Of a DNA stretch of 64,000 bases, positions 16,246 to 24,824 are shown in pieces. The stretch's first letter is position 1. The number at the start of each line of letters is the position of its first letter. The notes beneath the pieces are model-generated. The model worked only from the letters and a program-made list of their open reading frames with translations. It ran no database searches and was not told the DNA's origin. Source of the stretch: CAXXOK01 sp963664595 (GTDB lineage: Bacteria > Bacillota > Clostridia > Christensenellales > Aristaeellaceae); assembly GCA_963664595.2 (NCBI GenBank), contig CAXXOK010000003.1, positions 248,001 to 312,000 on the forward strand. The letters run 5' to 3'. Both the position numbers and the translations under genes were made by a program.

Positions 16246-17043
16246 TCAAAGCGGTCCGCCGGATGCTTCCCCGGGTCCGTCGGCGGCGTCCGGCGGGGTT
16301 TCGGGTTTAGACCGGGGTACTTTTGGGTCGTGCCTTTCGAGCTCTTTCATATATCCGGCGGTGATGATGCCCGAGGGCAGGGCAATGACGGCGATCCCGA
16401 ACAGCGAGGATACCATGGCCACCGCACGGCCGATGCTGGTGACCGGATAGATATCCCCGTAGCCAACCGTGGTCAGCGATATCGCGGCCCAATACACCGC
16501 GTCATAAAAGGTGTTGAAGGATTCGGGCTCGACATTGTAGATCAACAGCGCGGAAATCATGATATACGCCAATGCCAGCGTCAGCACGGCAAGCAGCGCG
16601 TCCTTCTGCTTTTTGAATACCGTTACGATGATCCGGAAGCTTTTGGAATACCGCAGCACCCGGAACACCCGGAACACCCGGATAGCCCGGACCAGCCTGA
16701 AAATACGCAGCAGCTTGAAACCCTCGTTGAGCAGGATGACGGACGGCAGAATGGACAGCAGGTCGATGATGGCCATAAAGGAGAAGGGATAGCGCAAAAA
16801 GGACGCGGCGGATTTTTTGCCGTACCGGATATCCGCCGTGCAAAGCCGCAGGATGTAATCGATAATGAAGATGGAAACGCACACGTCGTCTATGATGGAA
16901 AGAAGGAGAGGATCCTGCTTCACGGCCAGGGGAATAAGGCTGGCGGTGATGACGACGATCATGAAATAATCGTACAGGGTGCTCCACAGGCCGGCTCCGT
17001 TGGACGGTTCGATGATCTCATACAGTTTTTTTCGCATACGCAT
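16246..17043 (-). CDS. Voltage-gated potassium channel
   Basis: A 265-aa six-helix K+ channel. Segment S4 reads 'LLRIFRLVRAIRVFRVFRVLR', with Arg at nearly every third position, the voltage sensor. The pore loop holds the selectivity filter 'TTVGYGD'. S5-S6 follow, with a short Pro-rich cytosolic tail. Two ATGs are possible, at 17043 and two codons later at 17037; the GGAG upstream is better spaced for the second. It lies 100 nt from prs and 75 nt from a GtrA gene on the same strand. Confidence 0.93.
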   Translation of the reverse strand: MRMRKKLYEIIEPSNGAGLWSTLYDYFMIVVITASLIPLAVKQDPLLLSIIDDVCVSIFIIDYILRLCTADIRYGKKSAASFLRYPFSFMAIIDLLSILPSVILLNEGFKLLRIFRLVRAIRVFRVFRVLRYSKSFRIIVTVFKKQKDALLAVLTLALAYIMISALLIYNVEPESFNTFYDAVYWAAISLTTVGYGDIYPVTSIGRAVAMVSSLFGIAVIALPSGIITAGYMKELERHDPKVPRSKPETPPDAADGPGEASGGPL

Positions 17044-17117
17044 TTACTCCGCAGGGGTTTTGTTGTTGTGGAGATACAATTCCGCCGTCCTGCCGTTCAT
17101 CCATACAGAAACAGCCG

Positions 17118-17630
17118 TCAGTGCTTTTCCTTGAAAATCCAGAATTTGCTCGCCACATAGTTGAAAACCATCACGATTACCAGCACGATGAGGCGGCCGT
17201 ACAGGTTGGGCAGGCCCATGGCGCTCAACAGCGCGGCCAGCCCTACCTCAAACAGCAGCAGGCTTACAACGCGCGCCGACACAAACTGGAAAAACGCCGT
17301 AAAGCGCTCCTTCTGGTGGTGGTACTGCACGCGGAACACCATCCAGCGGTTGATCCAGAACGCAAACACCACCGCGATCACCCAGGAGATCACGTTGCCG
17401 ATGGCCACGTTCAGCGGCGAGGCGTTGTTGATGACGCCGATCACCCACGCGGCCGTTTCCCCAACGCCGCCCGCAGGCGCTTCCCCGGCGGCACCCACCG
17501 CCATGAGGAAATAGCATCCGTAGGACATGATCAGGCTGACCACCGTGGTAAGCCCCCCGGCGACCACATAGCGGATAAGCTCCCAGATTTCGTTGCGGTT
17601 TTTACCGTACAGGGCTTTCAGTTTTTGCAT
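17118..17630 (-). CDS. GtrA-like membrane protein
   Basis: A 170-aa protein with four membrane helices. 'ELIRYVVAGGLTTVVSLIMSYG' at the start, 'GNVISWVIAVVFAFWINRWMVFR' in the middle and 'NYVASKFWIFKEKH' at the end are the GtrA signature. GtrA proteins assist polyprenol-linked sugar transfer, perhaps as flippases; a likely partner is the GtrB-type glycosyltransferase at 23895. A second GtrA gene sits at 39151. Confidence 0.9.
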   Translation of the reverse strand: MQKLKALYGKNRNEIWELIRYVVAGGLTTVVSLIMSYGCYFLMAVGAAGEAPAGGVGETAAWVIGVINNASPLNVAIGNVISWVIAVVFAFWINRWMVFRVQYHHQKERFTAFFQFVSARVVSLLLFEVGLAALLSAMGLPNLYGRLIVLVIVMVFNYVASKFWIFKEKH

Positions 17631-17721
17631 GCAGTATAGTATCCTTTCCGTTTCAGGTAAGATTTAAAAAGAGCAGGCTTTAATCCTGCCCTGATTATAC
17701 CACGGAATGCGGTTAATGAGG

Positions 17722-17830
17722 AATGAGAAATGGGCGTGGAAGGGGAGTGTGTGCCCGGTTGCGTTTTCGGGTCGCTCGCTTCCCTGAAACGCCACGGGCG
17801 CACGCTCGCTTCCGCTGCCCATTTCTCATT
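17722..17830. repeat. 109-nt imperfect hairpin
   Basis: Outer arms AATGAGAAATGGGC and GCCCATTTCTCATT pair perfectly; further inside, TGTGCCCG and the GCGTTT segment pair with AAACGC and CGGGCGCA. It lies in the 237-nt gap between two minus-strand genes and could be a degenerate small repeat or a structured RNA. The 'AATGAGGAATGAG' motif at its left edge also occurs near 19280, 22235 and 23535. Confidence 0.55.
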
Positions 17831-17867
17831 CGTTACGGTCCATTCCCAAAGCGTTTCCCCAGAAACC

Positions 17868-18599
17868 TCACTTCGCCAGCGTCACCGTTTCCCCGCCTTC
17901 GGTCAGGGGATCGACGGTGATGTAGACATCCATGAACTTGGTGTCGCCTTTTTGATACTCGTGCTCAAAGCAGCACAGCTGGCTTTCATCGTGATAGTGC
18001 TTGATGCCCTGCTTGAGAATATATTTCTGGATGGCCTTGTAGGCGTTGGGGATGAGCTCAAACGGGGCGGCAAACGGGTTGCGGATGGTGATGCGCGCGT
18101 ACTTGCCCGTTTCCTGCCAGGCCACGCGCACGCCCTCGCACTTGCTGGTAAAGCTATCGGGCAGGAGAACCGCGGCCATGTAGCCGCGCAGGCCGTACAC
18201 GGTTTTCTGCTCCAGCGAGAGCATCGGCACATCGCAGCCGATGAGGATGGGGCTTTCGATACGGTGATCCCTGGCCCAGTTTTGCATATGGCCGATGGAA
18301 TCCGTTTCCGGCTCGCCGCTGATGACCATATACTGCGCCATGCGGAAGCGATCCACCGTGACGAGGGTTACGGGCGAATAGGCCTCGGGCTCCGCGCTCA
18401 GGTCCTCGCGCAGCAGCTGGTCCAGCGTGCAGTGGAAAAAATCGCACAGCGCGATCAGCTTTTCCACCTCGGGATAGGCCGCGCCCGATTCCCACTTGGA
18501 TACCGTCTGCCGGGATACGTTCATCCGGTCCGCCAAAATTTCCTGTGACAGGTTGCCGTGGGTTTTACGCAGGGTTTGCAGGTTGGTTGGAAAAAACAT
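17868..18599 (-). CDS. XRE-family regulator with GyrI-like effector-binding domain
   Basis: A 243-aa regulator. The N-terminal helix-turn-helix (1-65) reads 'LRKTHGNLSQEILADRMNVSRQTVSKWESGAAYPEVEKL'. From about residue 75 there is a GyrI/AraC-type ligand-binding domain ('YMVISGEPETDSIGHMQNWA...MDVYITVD'), which in other proteins binds drugs or small ligands. Start: ATG complementary to 18597-18599 with GGAGGAAAAC upstream. It is probably a ligand-responsive regulator; no clear target gene is next to it. Confidence 0.88.
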   Translation of the reverse strand: MFFPTNLQTLRKTHGNLSQEILADRMNVSRQTVSKWESGAAYPEVEKLIALCDFFHCTLDQLLREDLSAEPEAYSPVTLVTVDRFRMAQYMVISGEPETDSIGHMQNWARDHRIESPILIGCDVPMLSLEQKTVYGLRGYMAAVLLPDSFTSKCEGVRVAWQETGKYARITIRNPFAAPFELIPNAYKAIQKYILKQGIKHYHDESQLCCFEHEYQKGDTKFMDVYITVDPLTEGGETVTLAK

Positions 18600-18639
18600 G
18601 GTGTTTTCCTCCGATTATATTGAATGAAGGGGATCCCCG

Positions 18640-18755
18640 CAGGTAAGCGATGAACCAATCCCCTGCACGTGGCTGCTGCCGCGGCTTTCGCAGACCCGGC
18701 CTGACGAAAATCCGGCGCGCCATCGCACAAGCGCTTTTTCCATCGTTTCCCTGAT
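18640..18755. repeat. Degenerate copy D of the long-hairpin repeat
   Basis: Carries the arm 'CAGGTAAGCGATGAAC' at the left and 'CCATCGTTTCCCTG' at the right, as in the long-hairpin family, but the central core is missing. It lies in the 720-nt gap upstream of the XRE regulator. Confidence 0.55.
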
Positions 18756-18921
18756 GCATCGATGTGGTTACAGTATACGGGTTCCTCCGGGAAATACCAC
18801 CAACCCGCATTCGCGCGCGGCGGAGGATTCGCAACCACAGGGTGACAGAAGGGTGCCTGTGGAAGGAGGAATTTGGAATGAGTGATTTTGCTTGGAGGTA
18901 GGGTTTCTGCCGCAACCGTCT

Positions 18922-19109
18922 CAGGCTGACAAAAAAGAAGGGTCCAGGGCTGAAAGTCCTGGTCAGGGTGCAGGGGTGAAACCCTTGCCGGGGATTGGGG
19001 TGGAACCCCAAAAGCTTGCGTAACAACAAAGGGGTAAGCGAGCGAACAGCACCGAAGGCGCTATGAAGCGAGCGGCGATAACGACCCGAAGAGGTTCTTT
19101 GACAGGCTG
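18922..19109 (+). mobile_element. Interspersed 188-bp element, copy c
   Basis: Forward reference copy. Left end CAGGCTGACAAAAAAGAA and right end TTCTTTGACAGGCTG form imperfect inverted repeats. It is bracketed by a 22-bp direct duplication (18897-18918 and 19109-19130, one mismatch) containing GGTTTCTGCCGCAACC, which is itself a small hairpin. Confidence 0.8.
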
Positions 19110-19286
19110 GTACGGTTTCTGCCGCAACCGAATATTTTAAAGGCTTTTGTGTTATTGGCCTTTAAGCCTTACTTATAGCCTTACTTTTGTGGCCTTGTTT
19201 ACAGCCAACATAAATCCCCCTGAACAAAGCTAAAAGCATGCAGCGCAGTCTGCCCGTCATGCCTCATCCCTGATTTTTCATTCCTC

Positions 19287-19341
19287 ATTAAAAGGCGGCC
19301 ATGAGAAGCGTCTCGTTGCGCTACTCTTCTCCATGGTCGCC
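19287..19341 (-). terminator. Terminator of the minus-strand membrane-protein operon
   Basis: On the minus strand GGCGACCATGGAGAAG pairs with CTTCTCATGGCCGCC and is followed by TTTTAATG. The first arm lies within the last codons of the small gene at 19321-19539, so the hairpin straddles its stop codon. Confidence 0.65.
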
Positions 19342-19539
19342 TCTGGCGTAGTCGCAGCTTAAGATATCGGCAAGCGGTACGGCGACAGGGGCTTTTTTCG
19401 TGCCGAGGCGCACAAGGGCCTGCGCGCCCTCCAGCGCGAGCACGGTAACGTTTTGCTGCGTGAGCTTGCCATCCACCATCAGCATTACGCGGATCCTGCG
19501 CTGCTTTTCCAGCGAGTATCTTAAAAATGGATCGGTCAT
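19321..19539 (-). CDS. Small conserved-looking protein coupled to the membrane protein gene
   Basis: A 72-aa protein with no membrane helix or signal peptide: a basic N-terminus ('RYSLEKQRRIRVMLMVDG') and an Sm-like or small beta-barrel look ('VTVLALEGAQALVRLG', 'PVAVPLADILSCDYARGD'). Its ATG overlaps the stop of the upstream 765-aa gene (ATGA), so translation is coupled. I do not recognise the family. Its strict coupling and clean ending before a terminator argue that it is real. Confidence 0.65.
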   Translation of the reverse strand: MTDPFLRYSLEKQRRIRVMLMVDGKLTQQNVTVLALEGAQALVRLGTKKAPVAVPLADILSCDYARGDHGEE

Positions 19540-21833
19540 AGGGCGCTCGTTTCGGCGGGGGCGGCAACGGCCCAGATCACGACGCGCCCGGACGCGCTTT
19601 CGTACACCCGCGTAAACAGGCTGTCCAGCGCCGCTTCATCCAGGATGTACTCGGAACGCTCGTAGTTGCTGACGAAAATATACGAAACGCCGTATTTCGC
19701 CAGCAGGGCCAGGTGGGCGGCCGGATCCTCGTAAAAGGCTTCCAGCTCCGCCTTGCGCTGCGTGGTGTTAAAACCGTGGAAATACAGGTACAGGTCGCTG
19801 CCGCACACGAGGGTACGCCCGGCCAGCGACGCGGCGGGGTTCAGGTGCTGCGTGCCGGTGAGGAACACGCTGTGCTCGGGGGTGTTTGCCAGGATGTAAT
19901 CGGCGGCGGCGATATCCTCGTTGGGATACGCCTGATAATCGCTCACGCACTCGCGTGCGATGGTGAGCCCCGCAGACAGAAAGCAGGCGATCAGCACCAG
20001 CGCCGCCAGCACGCGCCGCCCGCCCACGCCCCGGAGCCTTTCGTACAGCGTTACGGCGTAATCGGCGGCCATCGGCAGCAGCAGCAAAAACCACACGTAG
20101 ATCAGCTTGTTGTTATCGTACTCGTTGGGCTGAAAGATGATGAATTCCGCGATCAGCAGAATTAAAAACGCCCCGGCGGCAATCAGCCGGTGCTGGCGCA
20201 CGGCAGCGTTGTGGGTGCTGACTTCCTCAAGCTCCTGGGTATCGGCAGCATAGGGGAGATCGTCGGCGCTGGTTTCATCAGGGGATGCCGCTTCCGTTTC
20301 CGCGCTGACCGTACCCGCATCCACCGCTGATTCCGCTTTTCCATCGCCGCACGGCTGCGCTGCCTGCGGCAGCTTGCGCTCAAACAGCGCCAGCACGATC
20401 AGCAGGTAGGGAATGCCGATGTTTTTGAAATAGAACCAGAAATACGGCTCCACCAGCCCCGCGCCGCCCCGGTTGTTGCACCAGTTGAACTGGAAGCGCA
20501 GAAAGTGGTCGGAAGAGATAGCCTGCTTAAAGGTAAGGTTCAAAAGCTGGGGCAGCGCAAGCGCCGCCGCGATGACGCCATACCAAAGAAAGGGCTTGAA
20601 GGTTTGAAAGCGCCGCCCCTTTGGGGCTTCCAGCACGGCGTAGGCGCAAAACCCGATACTTGCCAGCCCCAGCGCCAGAAAGCTGTGCGTGTGCAGCAGC
20701 GGCAGGCCGCCCGCAATCAGCCCCGCGAGGATCATTTCGCGCGGGGCGTTTTGCAACACCGGGATGCGCAGCCGGTTCAGCGAGTACAGCACTCGCGTCG
20801 TCCGGCAGTGCCGCCCGAAGCTGAGATCAAAGCCTCTCCTTGGCGTGGGTCCGGCGAACTTGCGGAGCGTGGCGACCTGCGAGCCATCGAACAGGTTCTC
20901 AATGTCGTTTACACAATAGCCGCGCAGGGTGTGCGGCAGTACGAGCAGGAACACCGGCATCAGCATGCTCCAGCCGCCCAGAAAGCCGCGCTGGGGGATG
21001 AGCATATCGCAGATGATATTGACCCAGCGCAGGTTATCGTCCGGCTGGTTGGTGGGTGTTTTGTAATAGCCGGTTATAACGGTGTGCAGGTTGTCCATCA
21101 GCGTGGTTTTGACGCCGTTTTCCACCGTGCCGCTGAGCGTGTAAAAAAAGCCGAGGCCGCCATTGGCAAACAGCAGCAGCACCGCCAGCGCCGCCGCGCC
21201 CCGTTTGCGGCACAACGCGGCCGCCAGCAGCGTGTAACCCGCAAACACCAGAGCGCACATCACCGTACCGGTAAAGGCCATCGCCATGGGCAGGCTCATG
21301 CCCAGCATGTACATTGAGGTGGCAAAGGTATCCGACAGGTAGGGGTAGGCCATCGTCGCGCCGATCATCAGGCTGTTTTGCAGCGGAAAGGGGGCGTTCA
21401 CGGCCGAGGTGGCCACCGCCAGATGCAGCGAGAGATCGCCATAGGTGCTTTGCCCCACGTGGTAGCCGTCCCATGCGGGGCGGATGGAATGCGTGTATTC
21501 CAGATACCCCGCCAGCAGCGTGAGCGGCAGGGCAACGAAAAGCAGAAGCCGGAGCGCCCGTTTATCCGGCAGATTTGGCCAGAACGGTTGGTTATACACG
21601 CGCGTTAAAAACGCGCCCAGCACCAGCAGGCACAACGTGCCCGCCGCAAGCGAATGGGCAGGAAGCGAGAACGTAACCGCGTAGGCCCACAACGCGGGCA
21701 GCCACATCAGCAGAAACAGCCCGAGCGCCGCGCCCAGGTACCAGCGCACCGGCGTGCTGCGCGAGGGCAGCCAGAAGTGCGTGATCAGCACACCGCCCGC
21801 GAGGAAGAAAAGCAAGTAGAGTACAGCGAGCAA
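19536..21833 (-). CDS. Large polytopic membrane protein, GT-C glycosyltransferase-like
   Basis: A 765-aa protein with at least a dozen hydrophobic helices and a soluble C-terminal domain of about 130 residues ('AADYILANTPEHSVFLTGTQHLNPAASLAGR'), the layout of GT-C type glycosyltransferases or related DUF2298/DUF6541-like proteins. The early loop 'WDGYHVGQSTYGDLSLHLAVA' resembles a catalytic-loop region with acidic residues. An odd basic stretch (about residues 310-370, 'FAGPTPRRGFDLSFGRHCR') breaks the membrane pattern. It starts with TTG (complementary to 21831-21833), fixed by AAGGAGG 6 nt upstream. The sugar substrate is unknown. Confidence 0.75.
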   Translation of the reverse strand: MLAVLYLLFFLAGGVLITHFWLPSRSTPVRWYLGAALGLFLLMWLPALWAYAVTFSLPAHSLAAGTLCLLVLGAFLTRVYNQPFWPNLPDKRALRLLLFVALPLTLLAGYLEYTHSIRPAWDGYHVGQSTYGDLSLHLAVATSAVNAPFPLQNSLMIGATMAYPYLSDTFATSMYMLGMSLPMAMAFTGTVMCALVFAGYTLLAAALCRKRGAAALAVLLLFANGGLGFFYTLSGTVENGVKTTLMDNLHTVITGYYKTPTNQPDDNLRWVNIICDMLIPQRGFLGGWSMLMPVFLLVLPHTLRGYCVNDIENLFDGSQVATLRKFAGPTPRRGFDLSFGRHCRTTRVLYSLNRLRIPVLQNAPREMILAGLIAGGLPLLHTHSFLALGLASIGFCAYAVLEAPKGRRFQTFKPFLWYGVIAAALALPQLLNLTFKQAISSDHFLRFQFNWCNNRGGAGLVEPYFWFYFKNIGIPYLLIVLALFERKLPQAAQPCGDGKAESAVDAGTVSAETEAASPDETSADDLPYAADTQELEEVSTHNAAVRQHRLIAAGAFLILLIAEFIIFQPNEYDNNKLIYVWFLLLLPMAADYAVTLYERLRGVGGRRVLAALVLIACFLSAGLTIARECVSDYQAYPNEDIAAADYILANTPEHSVFLTGTQHLNPAASLAGRTLVCGSDLYLYFHGFNTTQRKAELEAFYEDPAAHLALLAKYGVSYIFVSNYERSEYILDEAALDSLFTRVYESASGRVVIWAVAAPAETSAL

Positions 21834-21915
21834 AGCAAACCTCCTTAAACGGGGATGAGTCAGGGACGGGGGTTACCGAGGCATAAAGAACTGTGGAAAG
21901 AATGTGAAGCAATCA

Positions 21916-22103
21916 CAGGTAGCCAAAAAAGAAGGGTCCAGGGCTGAAAGTCCTGGTCAGGGTGCAGGGGTGAAACCCTTGCCGGGGATTGGGGTGGAAC
22001 CCCAAAGGCTTGCGTAACAACAAAGGGGAAAGCGAGCGAACAGCGCCCAAGGCGCTATGAAGCGAGCGGCGATAACGACCCGAGCAGGTTCTTTGACAGG
22101 CTG
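21916..22103 (+). mobile_element. Interspersed 188-bp element, copy d
   Basis: Forward copy with the standard interior. It is flanked by a 16-bp direct duplication, 21899-21914 and 22104-22119 (15 of 16 identical), containing TGTGAAGCAATC. The right copy forms the stem AGATTG/CAATCT followed by T's, a terminator-like hairpin. The left end is slightly eroded (CAGGTAGCCAAAAAAGAA). Confidence 0.8.
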
Positions 22104-22242
22104 AGATTGTGAAGCAATCTTTCTGCTTTATTCTGTGTTGCACACTGGCTGTTCTCAAACAGCAGGGCCTTGCATAGCCTTGGAATACGGAATGAAAACC
22201 ATCATGCGGCGAAGGAAACGCACCATAATTCCTTATTCCTCA

Positions 22243-23508
22243 TTACACCGAAAGCATCTGCCGGAAAAACTGTACAGCGGTCTGCATGGCCGCGTCGTCG
22301 GCGGTGCATTCGCCGCGCAGGGCCTCCTGTGCCGAGAGCAGGAACGGGGAGAAACGGTACACGTTGCCTTGCAGGCACGCGTAAAACCGGCCGTCCGTTA
22401 CGTGCGGGGACAGGCAGGGTACGATCACCACGCGGTCGAACAGGATTTCGATGGCGGTTTCCAGCGCGTCCCACGCGGGGTGGGTCAGCTTGCTGCGGGA
22501 GGAATGCTCGTTTTCAATCGTCACGGTCAGCGTGGCGCCGTGCAGGCAGGTGTTCTGGTTCAGCCGCGCCTGCCACCAGGGCAGCTTGCGCTTGCCGGGT
22601 GCGGTTTTCAGCGCGAAGCTCATCGAGGCGCTGGAGGGCGGGCGCGAGGGCTCGCCCTGGGTGCGGATGGCGGTGACGGTGAGCTCGCTTAAAAAGAACT
22701 GCGTCATAATCTCGCGCTTGTGCCAGCGCAGCCGCAGGATGGGGAAGAAGAAGCGCGGGTGTTTAAGCAGCAGGCGGTAGCGCAAGGGCGCGTGCGGGGC
22801 GAGGGAGCGCAGCATCTGCTCGCTGGCCTTGCACAGCGAGGCGCGCCGGGCGTGGCGGGAAAGCCAGTCCCCGTTTTCCAGCAGCGTGTTCAGGGCGCTG
22901 CCGTTGCTGTCGTACGGGCTTTCGGCCACGTCGATATGCCCTTCCAGCTGTCCCTTTTCGGTGATGCCGATCAGCGCCAGCGGCGATCCCTCCGGTAAAA
23001 ACCGGCGGAAGGCCGCGTTGGTTACATAGCCGCCGTGATCCAGCACAAAGCAGGGGGATATCTTGCGCGTCCGCAGGTATTCGGCGATGGATTTTGCCCC
23101 CGCGCCGCCGCTCAGCCCGTCCATGGACAGCGCCAGAATCAGGTCGCCGCCGGGGCGGTAGCCCTCGGACAGCAGCGCGTCCAGCGCCTCCAGCAGCGCG
23201 ATCAGGTGCGCCCGCTGCAGGGGCACGATCGGCCTGCCGTCGTCCGAAGGCGGCGTTTTGCACGACAGGCTGTCCAGATGCGATACAAAGATCAGCGGAT
23301 CGGTTACGCTCGCGCCCGCCATCTCCAGGGTGAACGCGCCGTTTGCAAACGGGCGCTCCTCCATGCGCTCAAACAGGCGTGGATAATGGGTGTGCAATAG
23401 CTCCGAAACCCGCTGCGAGCCCTTTTTGGAATAGGACGTGAAAAAGCTCAGGTCCCGCAGCATGGTGTGCGCGCGCTCCCGGTTGATCGGTACCAGAAAT
23501 TCGCTCAA
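22243..23508 (-). CDS. M20/carboxypeptidase S-like protein, probably catalytically inactive
   Basis: A 421-aa protein matching the M20 Gly-X carboxypeptidase layout: 'DPLIFVSHLDSL' (first metal-site segment), 'HLIALLEALDALL', 'GAKSIAEYLRTRKISPCFVLDHGGYV', 'ALIGITEKGQLEGHIDV', and the C-terminal 'VIVPCLSPHVTDGRFYACLQGNVYRFSPF'. However, the bridging Asp of the DDK motif and the catalytic Glu pair (GHDEE in relatives) are replaced (LQRAH, SMDGL), and DEGG reads DHGG. It is probably a non-catalytic paralogue or has changed chemistry. Start: TTG complementary to 23506-23508, set by AGGAGG 7 nt upstream. Confidence 0.75.
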   Translation of the reverse strand: MSEFLVPINRERAHTMLRDLSFFTSYSKKGSQRVSELLHTHYPRLFERMEERPFANGAFTLEMAGASVTDPLIFVSHLDSLSCKTPPSDDGRPIVPLQRAHLIALLEALDALLSEGYRPGGDLILALSMDGLSGGAGAKSIAEYLRTRKISPCFVLDHGGYVTNAAFRRFLPEGSPLALIGITEKGQLEGHIDVAESPYDSNGSALNTLLENGDWLSRHARRASLCKASEQMLRSLAPHAPLRYRLLLKHPRFFFPILRLRWHKREIMTQFFLSELTVTAIRTQGEPSRPPSSASMSFALKTAPGKRKLPWWQARLNQNTCLHGATLTVTIENEHSSRSKLTHPAWDALETAIEILFDRVVIVPCLSPHVTDGRFYACLQGNVYRFSPFLLSAQEALRGECTADDAAMQTAVQFFRQMLSV

Positions 23509-23602
23509 TGGCTTGCCTCCTGATGGGTACGGAAGGAATGAGGAATGTGGAACGCCGGTGCGGCTGCCTGCGCAGCCGGTGGATTGATTTCCTCTTAGGT
23601 AC

Positions 23603-23611
23603 AGTATATCA
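23603..23611 (-). promoter_or_regulatory. Extended -10 promoter for the M20-like gene
   Basis: On the minus strand TGATATACT gives an extended -10 (TG, one base, TATACT) about 95 nt upstream of the TTG start. No good -35 is seen, which extended -10 promoters tolerate. Confidence 0.4.
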
Positions 23612-23719
23612 CATGCGTTGACGGGATCCATTGATACACGGTTGGGGAATGTCTTGGAATCTGAAGAGATTGCGGAGCAATCCTTCATCTATTGCTGATT
23701 CCTCGGTCCTCATTAATAG

Positions 23720-23779
23720 GGCGGATCAAGGCAGAAATTGTTTTACATTTTCAGAAAGCTATTTCTGCCTTGATCCGCC
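23720..23779. repeat. Perfect 19-bp inverted repeat with 22-nt loop
   Basis: Arms at 23720-23738 and 23761-23779 (GGCGGATCAAGGCAGAAAT and its exact complement). It lies between the divergent M20-like and GT2 genes and has no T-run, so it is not an ordinary terminator. Could be a regulatory RNA hairpin or the remnant of a small palindromic element. Confidence 0.7.
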
Positions 23780-23834
23780 TAACTCCTGCTTTCTCCCGCG
23801 GCCTCCGCGGGGGTGGGCGCGCCCGCAAAGGCGG

Positions 23835-23863
23835 TTTCCATCCCCCCGATTCTGTGCTAGAAT
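23835..23863 (+). promoter_or_regulatory. Promoter of the GT2-ispG-polC operon
   Basis: TTTCCA (23835-23840), 17-nt spacer, TAGAAT (23858-23863) with an upstream TG making an extended -10. Located 32 nt before the GT2 start. Confidence 0.6.
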
Positions 23864-23894
23864 AAAGCCATCGTCAACGATCGGAGGCGCACCT

Positions 23895-24824
23895 ATGAAG
23901 TGCATCAGCATCATCGTCCCGTGCTATAACGAGGAAGAGGCCATTCCGCTTTTTTATGACGTGATCCGGGAAGTTTTACAAAGCATGCAAAACGAGGCCG
24001 AGGCCGAGCTGTGGTTCATCAACGACGGCAGCCGCGACGGCACCCTGGGGCAGATCAAGGCGCTGCGGGACAAAGACCCGCGCGTGCATTACGTATCCTT
24101 TTCGCGCAACTTCGGCAAGGAGGCGGCCATGTACGCGGGGCTGGAAGCCGCCACGGGCGATTATATCGCCGTGATGGACGCCGATTTGCAGGATCCGCCG
24201 TCCCTGCTGCCCGAAATGCTCAAGGCCATCGAAACCGAGGGCTTTGACTGCGTAGCCACCCGCCGCGTAACCCGCAAGGGCGAGCCCGCGGTGCGCTCGT
24301 TTTTCGCACGCCGGTTTTACCACCTCATCAACCGCATCTCCAAAACCGAGGTTGTGGACGGTGCGCGCGATTTCCGCCTGATGACGCGTCAGATGGTGGA
24401 AGCCATCCTGTCGCTCAAGGAGGTCAGCCGCTTTTCCAAGGGCATCTTCGGCTGGGTGGGCTTTACCACCAAATGGCTGGAGTTTGAAAACGTTGAGCGC
24501 GTCGCGGGCGAAACCAAGTGGTCGTTCTGGAAGCTGCTCCTCTACTCGCTGGACGGCATCATCGGGTTTTCCACCGCGCCGCTGGCCATCGCCAGCGTTA
24601 CGGGCGTGGTATTCTGTCTGGCGGCGCTGCTGCTGATGCTGTATTTCTTTATTAAAACCCTCATCTGGGGCGATCCCGTGGCGGGCTTCCCGATGATGAT
24701 CTGTATCATCCTGCTGCTGGGCGGTATCCAGCTGTTCTGTATCGGCATCCTTGGGCAGTACCTGTCCAAAACGTATCTGGAAACCAAACGCCGTCCCATT
24801 TATATCACCAAGGAGAAAGAATAG
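23895..24824 (+). CDS. GtrB-type family 2 glycosyltransferase
   Basis: A 309-aa membrane-anchored GT2. The catalytic domain shows 'ISIIVPCYNEEEAIP', 'WFINDGSRDGT', the metal-binding DXD 'AVMDADLQDPP' and 'SRFSKGIFGWVGF'. Two C-terminal membrane helices (about 235-260 and 265-290) follow. GtrB/DPM-like enzymes load a sugar onto polyprenyl phosphate, which GtrA proteins (17118, 39151) and GT-C enzymes (19536, 43805) can then use. Start ATG 23895 with CGGAGG upstream. ispG, which feeds polyprenol synthesis, follows with no gap. Confidence 0.93.
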   Translation: MKCISIIVPCYNEEEAIPLFYDVIREVLQSMQNEAEAELWFINDGSRDGTLGQIKALRDKDPRVHYVSFSRNFGKEAAMYAGLEAATGDYIAVMDADLQDPPSLLPEMLKAIETEGFDCVATRRVTRKGEPAVRSFFARRFYHLINRISKTEVVDGARDFRLMTRQMVEAILSLKEVSRFSKGIFGWVGFTTKWLEFENVERVAGETKWSFWKLLLYSLDGIIGFSTAPLAIASVTGVVFCLAALLLMLYFFIKTLIWGDPVAGFPMMICIILLLGGIQLFCIGILGQYLSKTYLETKRRPIYITKEKE

